A stretch of 64,000 bases of DNA. Source: Prevotella merdae. Lineage in GTDB: Bacteria > Bacteroidota > Bacteroidia > Bacteroidales > Bacteroidaceae. The notes beneath the pieces are model-generated. The model did no database searches and was not told where the DNA came from. It saw only the letters and a program-made list of their open reading frames with translations. This document shows, piece after piece, positions 27,046-35,711 of the stretch. How positions within the stretch are numbered: the stretch's first letter is position 1; each line of letters starts with the position of its first letter. Position numbers and translations under genes: made by a program. The stretch covers positions 623,066 through 687,065 of the forward strand of contig NZ_LT985323.1 in NCBI RefSeq assembly GCF_900290275.1, in the 5' to 3' direction.

Positions 27046-27133
27046 AATATATATTACTTGACCATTTAATATATATTAGTTGTCCATTTAATATATATTA
27101 CTTGACCGTTGAATATATATTACCCAAAAACAC
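27046..27133. repeat. four 22-bp tandem repeats (AATATATATTA-type)
   Basis: Units begin at 27046, 27068, 27090 and 27112. Each starts AATATATATTA and the first three continue with CTTGACCATTT or close variants; the fourth decays after the first 12 bases. The array lies between the convergent ends of pckA and dgt. Its period equals that of the arrays at 42041, 59171 and 63143, but the sequences are unrelated. Confidence 0.9.
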
Positions 27134-27180
27134 AGTCAAGATACCAGCCTTACCCCCAAATATGCCCATTTGCCTATGCG

Positions 27181-28518
27181 TTATACAATCGGCAGTGATA
27201 TACCCTGAATCTTTTGGTAGATGTCGAGGGCAAATATATCGGTCATACCGGATATAAAGTCGATTACCGCCATGATGCGAGTCTCGAAGTCATTGCTGTT
27301 GATGTCATACTGGTTGCTGAATCTTTTGCGCAACTGTTCAGAATGGAACTTCTCCGGACTAACCGCGGCTTCTGTCAGCGTTTCCATCAACGTCTCCATT
27401 ATCTTATAACCCGACAGTTCCACATCAAGCACCGGTTTCGAGTTGTATATTCGCTCAAAGCTCACGTTGGTACAATGCTTATACGCATCACGCACAAGCG
27501 GCGAAACATGGTCAATAAGCGACCCAACAAACTCGCCATCAAGTATTGCCTGCTCATTCTCCACAAACGTGCGCGCACATTCACTCTCAAGCAGTCCAAT
27601 GGCACAAGCACGCATATATACCACCTTTTCGTTGTTATCGGTTATGCCCTCATCGGTTATACGCTGCATTATCTTCTGTCGATGAGCTTCGTCAAAGAAG
27701 CCAAGTAGCAGCTTCATCGTTTCGTCGAACGAAAGGATGCGCAATTTGTGGGCATCCTCAATATCCATTATCTCGTAGCAGATGTCGTCGGCTGCCTCGA
27801 CAAGATACACTAAAGGATGGCGGGCATAACGCAATAGTTCGTCGTCGGCAGATAGCCTAATCATTCCCAGCTCGTCGGCTATCCTACGAAAATACTCTTC
27901 CTCAAAACAGAAAAATCCAAACTTGCCCTTCTTCCCCACACACAAGCTCGAGTGAGGATACTTAACGATGGACGCCAAGGTTGAATATGTCATAACAAAT
28001 CCACCCTCGCGTCTGCCGTGAAAGCGGTGGGTTAGCAGTCGGAAGGTATTGGCATTTCCCTCGAAATGAGTCAAATCGTTCCAAAACTCATTGCTTATAC
28101 GCTCTTGCAACGCTTGTCCCCCACCCTCGCGAAAATAGGCCTGAATAGCCTTCTCTCCAGAATGTCCAAAAGGCGGATTACCCATGTCGTGGGCCAGACA
28201 TGCAGTACTAACGATTGTGCCAATCTCCTCAAACAGAGTTCCAGCAAGTTCTGGATGGCGTTGTTTTAAAACACGTGCCACATCATTACCAAGCGACATG
28301 CCCACACTTGCCACTTCCAGCGAGTGTGTCAGTCGGTTGTGTACAAAGATACTTCCAGGTAAGGGGAACACCTGTGTCTTGTTCTGCATTCGCCGGAACG
28401 GAGCCGAAAAGATAAGGCGGTCGTAATCGCGCTTGAATTCAGAACGGTCGTCGTGTCGCTCGGGATGCCTTACTTCCTGCCCCAAGCGTTTGTTGGATAT
28501 GAGTTGTTGCCAGTTCAT
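27181..28518 (-). CDS. dgt: Deoxyguanosinetriphosphate triphosphohydrolase-like protein
   Basis: HD-superfamily dNTPase releasing triphosphate from dGTP or other dNTPs. The protein has 445 residues from the chosen start MNWQQLISNKRLG. The metal-binding histidines and aspartates are visible in HNRLTHSLEVASVG and CLAHDMGNPPFGHSGE, with a later conserved AADDICYEIMD block. The frame is open from 28560, but the extra residues overlap a TACCTTTGC promoter box and lack family likeness. It is divergent from dut, so dGTP and dUTP control genes share one intergenic region. Confidence 0.92.
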   Translation of the reverse strand: MNWQQLISNKRLGQEVRHPERHDDRSEFKRDYDRLIFSAPFRRMQNKTQVFPLPGSIFVHNRLTHSLEVASVGMSLGNDVARVLKQRHPELAGTLFEEIGTIVSTACLAHDMGNPPFGHSGEKAIQAYFREGGGQALQERISNEFWNDLTHFEGNANTFRLLTHRFHGRREGGFVMTYSTLASIVKYPHSSLCVGKKGKFGFFCFEEEYFRRIADELGMIRLSADDELLRYARHPLVYLVEAADDICYEIMDIEDAHKLRILSFDETMKLLLGFFDEAHRQKIMQRITDEGITDNNEKVVYMRACAIGLLESECARTFVENEQAILDGEFVGSLIDHVSPLVRDAYKHCTNVSFERIYNSKPVLDVELSGYKIMETLMETLTEAAVSPEKFHSEQLRKRFSNQYDINSNDFETRIMAVIDFISGMTDIFALDIYQKIQGISLPIV

Positions 28519-28556
28519 AATGAATAACGAGGCGGCGCTTATGCCGTCTTGTATGT

Positions 28557-28565
28557 GCAAAGGTA
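28557..28565 (-). promoter_or_regulatory. -7 promoter box for dgt
   Basis: TACCTTTGC on the minus strand ends 38 nt before the ATG at 28518. No TTG at standard spacing. It supports the downstream start. Confidence 0.5.
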
Positions 28566-28628
28566 CAAAAGTTGGATAATAGAAACTAAAATTAAGTCAC
28601 AATTATCCGTTATATCATTAATAATAAG

Positions 28629-28637
28629 TACTTTTGC
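28629..28637 (+). promoter_or_regulatory. -7 promoter box for dut
   Basis: TACTTTTGC lies 24 nt before the dut ATG. No TTG is evident at 19-22 nt upstream. Confidence 0.55.
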
Positions 28638-28661
28638 AAGATAAAAAGAAACAAAACAAGA

Positions 28662-29099
28662 ATGGTTAAGATAAAAATAGTGAATCGTGGCTCACAGCAG
28701 CTCCCTGCATATGCCACTCCCGAGAGTGCCGGTATGGACTTGCGCGCCAATATTACTGAACCCATTGTGCTACATCCATTAGAGCGTCGCATCATTCCTA
28801 CTGGTCTCTATATTGCCCTGCCTCCAGGATACGAGGCACAAGTGCGTCCACGTTCTGGACTCGCCTTTAAACACGGTATAACCGTACTTAATTCACCAGG
28901 CACAATCGACTCCGACTACCGTGGAGAGCTTGGTGTACTGCTTGTAAACCTATCCAACGAAGACTTTACAGTTGAAGCTGGCGAACGTATTGCCCAAATG
29001 GTAATTGCACGACACGAGCAAGGCGAGTTTGTGGAGGTTGAGGAACTTGACGACACCGAACGTGGAGCCGGCGGATACGGACATACTGGAGTGAAGTGA
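28662..29099 (+). CDS. dut: dUTP diphosphatase
   Basis: Trimeric dUTPase hydrolysing dUTP to dUMP, which keeps uracil out of DNA and supplies thymidylate synthesis. The 145-residue protein has all five family motifs: [31 protein letters not shown] and the C-terminal [10 protein letters not shown] arm that closes over the active site. It leads a co-directional set with a TPR protein, a DUF4292 lipoprotein and an EnvC-like factor; 3 bp separate it from the next ORF. Confidence 0.97.
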   Translation: MVKIKIVNRGSQQLPAYATPESAGMDLRANITEPIVLHPLERRIIPTGLYIALPPGYEAQVRPRSGLAFKHGITVLNSPGTIDSDYRGELGVLLVNLSNEDFTVEAGERIAQMVIARHEQGEFVEVEELDDTERGAGGYGHTGVK

Positions 29100-29102
29100 A
29101 AA

Positions 29103-30899
29103 ATGAAACAAATGAAGATATACAAAAGTCCAATCACACTATTGGTGTTGCTTGCCATCGTCCCGGCACTTGCCTCAGCCCTTACAAGCAGCAACAATCA
29201 GGTGCGACGCACAGCGCCAGAGGCAGACACTATGACAATCTCTGCCGACTCGCTGATTGCGGCTACTCCCCTATTTGACCGACTCTTCCTTGACGCTGTA
29301 AACGACCAACTTGCTGGCAACGACTCGGCTGCTATGGCAAAGTTCGACTCTTGCATCGCCATTAATCCTAATGCCGCCGAGCCTTACTATCGTCGTGCGC
29401 TTCATTATGCCGACACTGGCAACGACTCGCTTGCCAATATATGCCTAGAGCGAGCCGCACAGCTCCAACCTGGCAACGACACTTACCAAGAGAGTGTAGC
29501 CGAAACATACATCAAACGACGCGACTATGACAGCGCCATCAAGGCATATGAGAGTCTGTACAAACATCATCACGACCGCAGCGATGTGCTCGACTTGCTC
29601 GTCCGTCTATACGGTGCCAAGAAGGATTATGCCCATATGCTGTCCACAATAGAACGTATGGAGCAGGTAGATGGCGAGAGCGACGAGACCACGTTTCTCA
29701 AGATGAACATCTACGAGCAACGCAAGGATACCAAGAACGCATACCGTATGCTCAAGAAGCTTAATGATGAGCATCCCAACGAGCCTAACTACAAGGTAAT
29801 GATGGGCAACTGGCTTATGAACCACGACCGCAAGACAGAGGCGTTCGACCTATTTAAGAGTGCCCTGAAGGACGATAGCCAAAACGAATTTGCACTTAGT
29901 TCGCTTTACGACTACTACCGTTCGGCGGGCGACAACGATTCGGCCGACCATCTGCGCGACGAGATTCTGTTCAGTTCAAAGACCGAAATAAAGACCAAGA
30001 CAGCCATGCTGCAACAGGCAATACGCGAGAGTGAGCAGCAAGGTGGCGACAGTCTACCAGTTATTACACTCTTCAACCGCACAATCGAAGCTTCGCCTAA
30101 GGCGGTAGACATCATCAATCTCAAGGCGATGTATATGAAGCTGAAGAAGATGTCAACCGACTCGGTCAACGCCACATTTGCTCAAACACTTGCCATTGAG
30201 CCCGAAAACGCTACAGCCCGCATCAATATCATACAGAACATTTGGTCCAAGAACAATTGGGAGGAGATTATAAAACTAAGCAAAGAAGGCACACAGTACA
30301 ATCCGGAGGAGATGTCGTTCTACTACTTCTTGGGTATGGCCTACTTCCAAGCCGACCGCGATGACGACGCTCTTGACGCCTTCAAACGTGGTGTGGGAGA
30401 GATTAACGACAAAAGCGATCCCGACATTGTGAGCGACTTCTATGCCATAATGGGCGACATACTATACAAGAAGAATCGACCCGAAGAGGCCTTTGCCGCC
30501 TACGACTCATGCCTGCAATGGAAGGACGACAACGTGGTGGCACTAAACAACTATGCCTATTATCTGTCTCAGCAGAACCGCGACCTGAAGAAGGCAGAAC
30601 AGATGAGCCTGAAGACAGTAGAGGCTGAGCCTACAAACTCGACATATCTCGACACATATGCATGGATTCTGTTTCTTCAAGATCGTTGCGACGAGGCTAA
30701 GGCATATATAGACAGAGCGCTCGAATGTGACACCGACTCTACACAAGGGCCATCAGCTGTAGTCATCGAGCACGCTGGAGACATATATAACAAATGTGGC
30801 AATGCAAACCGCGCAGCAGAACTTTGGCAGAAAGCCATAGACGCTGGAGGCGACAAGGCTGCAATTGAAAGAAAAATTAAGAAAAACAAGAAACAATGA
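29103..30899 (+). CDS. Exported TPR-repeat protein
   Basis: A 598-residue protein with an N-terminal signal peptide (hydrophobic LLVLLAIVPALASA) followed by many tetratricopeptide repeats, seen as recurrent motifs such as AEPYYRRALHYADTGNDSLA, FYYFLGMAYFQADRDDDALD and NSTYLDTYAWILFLQDRCDE. TPR arrays bind proteins, and the signal places it in the periplasm or on the outer-membrane side. It overlaps the DUF4292 gene by 4 bp (ATGA), a tight coupling that suggests a shared envelope function. I do not know its specific partner. Confidence 0.85.
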   Translation: MKQMKIYKSPITLLVLLAIVPALASALTSSNNQVRRTAPEADTMTISADSLIAATPLFDRLFLDAVNDQLAGNDSAAMAKFDSCIAINPNAAEPYYRRALHYADTGNDSLANICLERAAQLQPGNDTYQESVAETYIKRRDYDSAIKAYESLYKHHHDRSDVLDLLVRLYGAKKDYAHMLSTIERMEQVDGESDETTFLKMNIYEQRKDTKNAYRMLKKLNDEHPNEPNYKVMMGNWLMNHDRKTEAFDLFKSALKDDSQNEFALSSLYDYYRSAGDNDSADHLRDEILFSSKTEIKTKTAMLQQAIRESEQQGGDSLPVITLFNRTIEASPKAVDIINLKAMYMKLKKMSTDSVNATFAQTLAIEPENATARINIIQNIWSKNNWEEIIKLSKEGTQYNPEEMSFYYFLGMAYFQADRDDDALDAFKRGVGEINDKSDPDIVSDFYAIMGDILYKKNRPEEAFAAYDSCLQWKDDNVVALNNYAYYLSQQNRDLKKAEQMSLKTVEAEPTNSTYLDTYAWILFLQDRCDEAKAYIDRALECDTDSTQGPSAVVIEHAGDIYNKCGNANRAAELWQKAIDAGGDKAAIERKIKKNKKQ

Positions 30900-31771
30900 A
30901 AAGATTACTCTCTATAATCGCCATAGCAATATTGTTGGCCTCGTGTGCCAGCAAGAAAACTGTTAGCGATGGTTCAAACACACCCTCAATATCGATAACA
31001 AAAACACAAAAGGCCGAACAAACTGAGTTTCTGCACCGCATAAACAACAACCACATTTCTGCCACAAACATCGTTGCATCGGCCGACTTCCGCCTTACAG
31101 GCAAGGGCAAGGATATCAGTTGTGACGGCAAACTGTCAATGCGACGCGACGCTATAATACGTCTGCAATTGCTTTTGCCTATAATACGCACAGAGATTGC
31201 ACGCATCGACTTCACACCTGAGTATGTATTGTTAGTTGACCGCTATCATAAAGAGTACATCAAGGCATCTTACAAGGAGGTGAGTTTCCTTGCAGATAAC
31301 GGCATTTCATTCTACTCGCTGCAGTCGCTATTCTGGAACGAACTATTCCTACCAGGACAGAAGAAAATTGCGGATAACCAACTCAAACAATTCGATTGCG
31401 ACATCGCATCTGTAGGAACTACTGTGCCCGTTGAGTTTCACAACAAAGCCATCGACTACCAGTGGACAGCCAACCGAGCCACTGCATTGATAGAGAAAGC
31501 CATAGTATCGTACAAGAGCCAGCAACATGGAACATCGTCGCTCACTTGGAATTATGCCAACTTCAAGTCAATATCTGGCAAGTCGTTTCCTCTTACTCAG
31601 CAGTTTGCCGTACAAACCAATATCGGCGGCAAAGCACAATCGGCACAAATAAGCGTCAAGATGTCGTCGCCAAAGACCACATCCGACTGGGACATAGAAA
31701 CTAATCTATCGTCTAAGTATAAGAAGATTGAAGCACAAGACATACTGAAGAAGCTCCTCTCAATTCAGTAA
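30896..31771 (+). CDS. DUF4292 lipoprotein
   Basis: A 291-residue lipoprotein: the signal MKRLLSIIAIAILLASC has a lipobox LASC with the acylated cysteine at residue 17. The mature part has the features of the DUF4292 family, a beta-rich, LolA/LolB-like fold group found in Bacteroidetes, for example SADFRLTGKGKDISCDGKLS and IARIDFTPEYVLLVDR. Position between the TPR protein and an EnvC-like factor suggests outer-membrane or cell-wall maintenance. A lipoprotein-carrier role is a guess from fold resemblance. Confidence 0.8.
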   Translation: MKRLLSIIAIAILLASCASKKTVSDGSNTPSISITKTQKAEQTEFLHRINNNHISATNIVASADFRLTGKGKDISCDGKLSMRRDAIIRLQLLLPIIRTEIARIDFTPEYVLLVDRYHKEYIKASYKEVSFLADNGISFYSLQSLFWNELFLPGQKKIADNQLKQFDCDIASVGTTVPVEFHNKAIDYQWTANRATALIEKAIVSYKSQQHGTSSLTWNYANFKSISGKSFPLTQQFAVQTNIGGKAQSAQISVKMSSPKTTSDWDIETNLSSKYKKIEAQDILKKLLSIQ

Positions 31772-31807
31772 ACCAAGCTTATGCCAAGCAATATAAAAGC
31801 AACAAAT

Positions 31808-33583
31808 ATGAAAAAATACTTAATTGGCCTCTTGGCTGCCTTGATATGCATTCTGCCTTTCAACCAAGCAGAAGCTGGAGTTATGGCACAAGCCAAGAAG
31901 ACTACGCAGACGCGGAAATCTTCTACAAAAAGCCGCACAGCCGCCAAGAATACTACAGCAAGAAAAAATGTTGCCAGAAAGCATACCGCCAAGACAACAC
32001 AAAGATCGACTACCACAAAAGGCAGAAAGAAAGCAAAAAAGTCGACAAAGCCCAACTACTCTACAGCAGAAATTCGTGGACTGCAATCAAAACGTTCTGC
32101 AATGCAGAAGGAGATAAAGAAGCAGGAAGCTGCTTTGCGTGCCAATCAGGCTGATGTTAAGAAGCGTCTCGGCGACCTTATGGTTATCAACAGCGAGATA
32201 GACAAACATCAGAAGAACATTGACGGCATACAGAAAGACATCAATCACATCGATGGCAACATTGGCATACTCAATGCCCAGCTATCCACATTGCAACAGC
32301 AGTTGCAAGACCGCAAGGCTAAGTATGTCAAGTCGATGCGCTATCTCACACGACGTCACACTCTGCAAGACAAACTGATGTTTATCTTCTCGGCCAAAAA
32401 CTTCGCACAGATGTACCGCCGTCTGCGTTTCGTACGCGAGTATGCCTCATGGCAAAAGGCACAAGGCGAAATGGTTAAGGCCAAGCAAGCACAAGTAAAC
32501 GAGAAGCACCAGCAATTGCAACAGGTTAAGGGCCAGAAAAACAACATGCTGTATAAGGGTCAGCAAGAACGCAAAGCACTTGAGGGAAAACAGCAAGAAC
32601 AGCAGACAATGGTGACATCACTGCAAAAGCAACAGAAAACCATTCAGAAGGTAATTGCTCAACAGCGCAAGGATGCCAACGCCATAAATGCACAGATAGA
32701 CCGCCTTATCGCCATTGAGGTAGAGAAGGCACGCATACGTGCTGCCGAGGAAGCTAAACGCAAGGCCGCAGCCGAAGCTGCAGCAAAGAAACGCCGCGAA
32801 GAAGAGTTGGCAAGACGTAAGGCCGCAGCCGAAAAAGCACGTATTGAAAACGAACGTCGTCTACGCGAAGCACGTGAGGCAGAGGCACGCGCAAAGGCTG
32901 CAGCACGTGAGGCACAAGAGAGAGAAGCAGCTGCACGCGCAGAGGCTCAGCGACAAAAGGATGCCGAAGCAAAGAAGAAGGCACAAGCTGCCGCAGATGC
33001 TGCAGCTGCCGAAGCCGCAGAACAGAAGACCGCAGCCGAACAAAAGGCTCGTGAGGCCGAGGCTCAGCGAATGGCAGTTGAGCGTAAAGCCAAGGCTGAC
33101 GAGCAACGTTCGTCGAAAGAGATAGCAGAGGCACGTAAGAATGTTGAAGAAAGTAGATCTATGTCATCAGTCGACCGTATGATGTCTGGAGGCTTCGAGG
33201 CCAACAAGGGTCGTCTGCCAATGCCTATAACCGGTAGTGCACGCATCGTGAGCCACTATGGTCAAAACTCTGTAGCCGGTCTATCTGGTGTTACAATTGA
33301 CAATAAGGGCATCAACATTATGGGCCAATCAGGCTGCCAAGCCAGAGCTATATATGATGGCGAGGTTAGTGCCGTGTTCGGATATGGAGGCTCATTTGTT
33401 GTGATGGTACGACACGGAGTATATATATCCGTCTACTGCAACCTTCGTTCTGTAAATGTACACCGCGGTCAGAAGGTTAGTACCAGACAATCGCTCGGCA
33501 CAGTTGCATCAGACAATATACTGCAGTTCCAGTTGCGCAAGTTGCAGAACCGTCTCAACCCCGAAGCTTGGATTGGACGATAA
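31808..33583 (+). CDS. EnvC-like murein hydrolase activator (degenerate M23/LytM domain)
   Basis: A 591-residue exported protein with signal peptide MKKYLIGLLAALICILPFN and a basic Thr/Lys-rich segment (residues 30-85). A long coiled coil (about 90-300) and an Ala/Glu/Lys/Arg-rich helix (about 310-450) follow, then a C-terminal LytM domain. In that domain the usual zinc ligands are not seen: the GxxxGxD and HxH positions read SHYGQNS and ILQFQL. It therefore probably activates an amidase rather than cutting peptidoglycan itself, as EnvC does. The ATG at 31808 is preferred over 31781 because the signal peptide begins there. Confidence 0.85.
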   Translation: MKKYLIGLLAALICILPFNQAEAGVMAQAKKTTQTRKSSTKSRTAAKNTTARKNVARKHTAKTTQRSTTTKGRKKAKKSTKPNYSTAEIRGLQSKRSAMQKEIKKQEAALRANQADVKKRLGDLMVINSEIDKHQKNIDGIQKDINHIDGNIGILNAQLSTLQQQLQDRKAKYVKSMRYLTRRHTLQDKLMFIFSAKNFAQMYRRLRFVREYASWQKAQGEMVKAKQAQVNEKHQQLQQVKGQKNNMLYKGQQERKALEGKQQEQQTMVTSLQKQQKTIQKVIAQQRKDANAINAQIDRLIAIEVEKARIRAAEEAKRKAAAEAAAKKRREEELARRKAAAEKARIENERRLREAREAEARAKAAAREAQEREAAARAEAQRQKDAEAKKKAQAAADAAAAEAAEQKTAAEQKAREAEAQRMAVERKAKADEQRSSKEIAEARKNVEESRSMSSVDRMMSGGFEANKGRLPMPITGSARIVSHYGQNSVAGLSGVTIDNKGINIMGQSGCQARAIYDGEVSAVFGYGGSFVVMVRHGVYISVYCNLRSVNVHRGQKVSTRQSLGTVASDNILQFQLRKLQNRLNPEAWIGR

Positions 33584-33650
33584 ATTGTATCTTGCCAACG
33601 CCTTAAAATTCCAAAATAAGGCACTATTGCATACAAAATGTAAGAAATAT

Positions 33651-33682
33651 TTGTCCACGTTGCAGATTTTTAGTAATTTTGC
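33651..33682 (+). promoter_or_regulatory. promoter for rimP-nusA-infB (TTG-N20-TAATTTTGC)
   Basis: TTG at 33651-33653 and TAATTTTGC at 33674-33682 are 20 nt apart, a full-consensus promoter. The terminator-like hairpin begins 13 nt after the box. Confidence 0.85.
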
Positions 33683-33695
33683 ATCGTTCAGTGGA

Positions 33696-33727
33696 ATGAG
33701 GGGCTCCGAGAGAGCTCCTCATTTTTT
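33696..33727 (+). terminator. promoter-proximal attenuator candidate before rimP
   Basis: ATGAGGGGCTC (33696-33706) pairs with GAGCTCCTCAT (33712-33722), one G-T pair, loop CGAGA, and is followed by a run of T ending at 33727. It lies between the promoter and the rimP start at 33746, so it can only act as a leader terminator for the operon. Confidence 0.75.
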
Positions 33728-33745
33728 ATTCTCTAAGATATTTAT

Positions 33746-34213
33746 ATGATAGACAAAAACACCGTAAGAAGCATTGTAGAAGAGTGGCTTGACGGCAAGG
33801 AATACTTTCTTGTCGACATCGAAGTAAGCCCCGACGACCGTATCGTAGTTGAGATAGACCATGCCGATGGAGTATGGATTGAAGACTGCGTAGAACTGAG
33901 CCGTTACATCGAAGACCACCTTAGTCGCGACGAAGAAGACTATGAACTTGAAGTAGGCTCCGCCGGACTGGGACAACCATTTAAGGTTGCACAACAATAT
34001 CATTGCTTCGTAGGCAAAGAAGTAGAAGTGCTCGATGCCGATGGCAAAAAATATAAAGGCACACTGAAGAGCGTTGACGGCAACGACTTTATTGTAACGG
34101 TGCAAGAAAAGCAGAAGGTTGAGGGCAAGAAGCGCCCACAACTTGTGGAGCTGGACCGTCAGTTCCAGATGGACAAGGTGAAATATACAAAATACTTAAT
34201 AAATTTCAAATAA
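33746..34213 (+). CDS. rimP: Ribosome maturation factor RimP
   Basis: Cytoplasmic factor for 30S subunit maturation. The 155-residue protein has the RimP core: ELEVGSAGLGQPF (usually VSSPGLxRPL) near residue 70, and an N-terminal VDIEVSPDDRIVVEID strand pair, followed by the C-terminal SH3-like part. It starts the conserved rimP-nusA-infB operon, with nusA 3 bp downstream. Expression is probably set by the leader hairpin. Confidence 0.93.
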   Translation: MIDKNTVRSIVEEWLDGKEYFLVDIEVSPDDRIVVEIDHADGVWIEDCVELSRYIEDHLSRDEEDYELEVGSAGLGQPFKVAQQYHCFVGKEVEVLDADGKKYKGTLKSVDGNDFIVTVQEKQKVEGKKRPQLVELDRQFQMDKVKYTKYLINFK

Positions 34214-34216
34214 GCT

Positions 34217-35479
34217 ATGGCAGCAGCAAAGAAAGACGATGTAGTGAGCATGTTCGACTCGTTCAAGGAATTCAAGGAGACCAAGAACATCGACCGTACC
34301 ACACTGGTGAGCGTTTTGGAAGAAAGTTTCCGCAACGTTCTAGCTAAGATATTCGGAAGCGACGAGAACTTCGACGTTATCGTAAACCCAGATAAGGGCG
34401 ACTTCGAGATATACCGCAACCGCGTGGTTGTAGCTGACGGTGAGGTGGAAGACGAGAACAAGCAGATAGCTCTGAAAGAAGCACGCAAGATTGAGCCCGA
34501 CTATGAAGTAGGCGAAGATGTATCAGAGCGTGTTGAGTTTGCCAAGTTTGGCCGCCGTGCCATCCTAAACTTACGCCAGACTCTCGCCTCAAAGATTCTT
34601 GAGCTTGAGCACGATTCTCTCTACAACAAGTATAAGGACCGCGTAGGTCAGGTTATCGCAGCTGAGGTTTACCAGGTATGGAAGCGTGAGGTTCTTGTAG
34701 TAGACGACGAGAACAACGAGCTTATCTTGCCTAAGGCCGAGCAGATACCAGCCGATCAGTACCGCAAGGGCGAAACAATACGTGCCGTGATAGAGCGTGT
34801 TGACAATGAGAACAATAATCCAAAGATTATTCTCTCACGCACAAGTCCTACTTTCCTACAGCGTCTGCTCGAGGCAGAAGTGCCAGAAATAGCCGAGGGT
34901 CTTATTGCCATTCGCCGCATTGCCCGTATGCCGGGCGAGCGTGCTAAGATAGCAGTTGAAAGCTTCGACGAACGCATCGACCCTGTAGGCGCATGCGTTG
35001 GTGTTAAAGGTAGCCGTGTGCACGGTATCGTGCGCGAGTTGTGCAACGAGAACATCGACGTCATCAACTATACAGCCAATACAAAGCTCTTCATCCAACG
35101 TGCTCTTTCACCAGCTAAGGTGTCAAGCATCAACATCGACGAAGAGAATAAGAAGGCTGAGGTATACCTCAAGCCTGAAGAGGTGAGCCTTGCCATCGGA
35201 CGTGGCGGCCTTAACATCAAGCTTGCTTCAATGCTCACCGAGTACACCATCGACGTATTCCGTGAGGTAAGCGAAGGCGATGCCGACGAGGACATCTATC
35301 TTGACGAGTTCTCTGACGAAATTGACCAGTGGGTTATCGACGCCATCAAGGGTATCGGTCTCGATACTGCAAAGGCTGTACTTAATGCGCCACGCGACAT
35401 GCTCGTTGAAAAGGCCGACCTCGAAGAGGAGACCGTTGACAACGTGCTCAAGGTGTTGCGCGCAGAGTTTGAAAACTAA
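34217..35479 (+). CDS. nusA: Transcription termination/antitermination factor NusA
   Basis: RNA-polymerase-binding factor in pausing, termination and antitermination. The 420-residue protein has the N-terminal RNAP-binding domain, an S1 domain (VGQVIAAEVYQVWKREVLVV) and two KH domains (the first with VGACVGVKGSRV, the second with VSLAIGRGGLNIKLAS). A short C-terminal helical region follows in place of the two long acidic repeats of E. coli NusA. As NusA acts on hairpin terminators, it may regulate its own leader hairpin. Confidence 0.96.
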   Translation: MAAAKKDDVVSMFDSFKEFKETKNIDRTTLVSVLEESFRNVLAKIFGSDENFDVIVNPDKGDFEIYRNRVVVADGEVEDENKQIALKEARKIEPDYEVGEDVSERVEFAKFGRRAILNLRQTLASKILELEHDSLYNKYKDRVGQVIAAEVYQVWKREVLVVDDENNELILPKAEQIPADQYRKGETIRAVIERVDNENNNPKIILSRTSPTFLQRLLEAEVPEIAEGLIAIRRIARMPGERAKIAVESFDERIDPVGACVGVKGSRVHGIVRELCNENIDVINYTANTKLFIQRALSPAKVSSINIDEENKKAEVYLKPEEVSLAIGRGGLNIKLASMLTEYTIDVFREVSEGDADEDIYLDEFSDEIDQWVIDAIKGIGLDTAKAVLNAPRDMLVEKADLEEETVDNVLKVLRAEFEN

Positions 35480-35711
35480 GTAGATATAACATAAGGGAGC
35501 TTCGAAATTCGCATGGATTGTCGAGACTCCCTTAGCGAGTATCTAAACACCAACTTTTTTAATACAACATTAAGCATGAAAGGGAAGACGTAGAACGAGT
35601 AGCCCCTAACAGCTTTGCCACAAGTCGGATTAAAGCGGCGAAAAGGGCAGAAGTAGGCAGACGTTTTACTTTATTACTCCTTTTACTCTTTTACTTTTAA
35701 AACTACAAAAT
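35480..35711 (+). other. nusA-infB spacer with hairpin and T-rich repeat
   Basis: The 232-bp gap within an otherwise compact operon holds AAGGGAG/CTCCCTT with an inner TTCGA/TCGAG pairing (about 35493-35534), a run of seven T at 35554-35560, and a TTACTCCTTTTACTC-type short repeat just before the infB ATG. I see no promoter box or ORF. The hairpin may adjust read-through into infB. Confidence 0.45.

Noticed and set aside
27046..27133. Possible CRISPR array
   Set aside because: The 22-bp units are directly tandem with no unique spacers, and no cas gene is present in the window.
32739..33134. ORFs on both strands inside the Ala/Lys/Arg-rich helix of the EnvC-like gene
   Set aside because: Low-complexity coding sequence gives open frames in all directions; the EnvC-like frame is the only one with a signal peptide and a domain.
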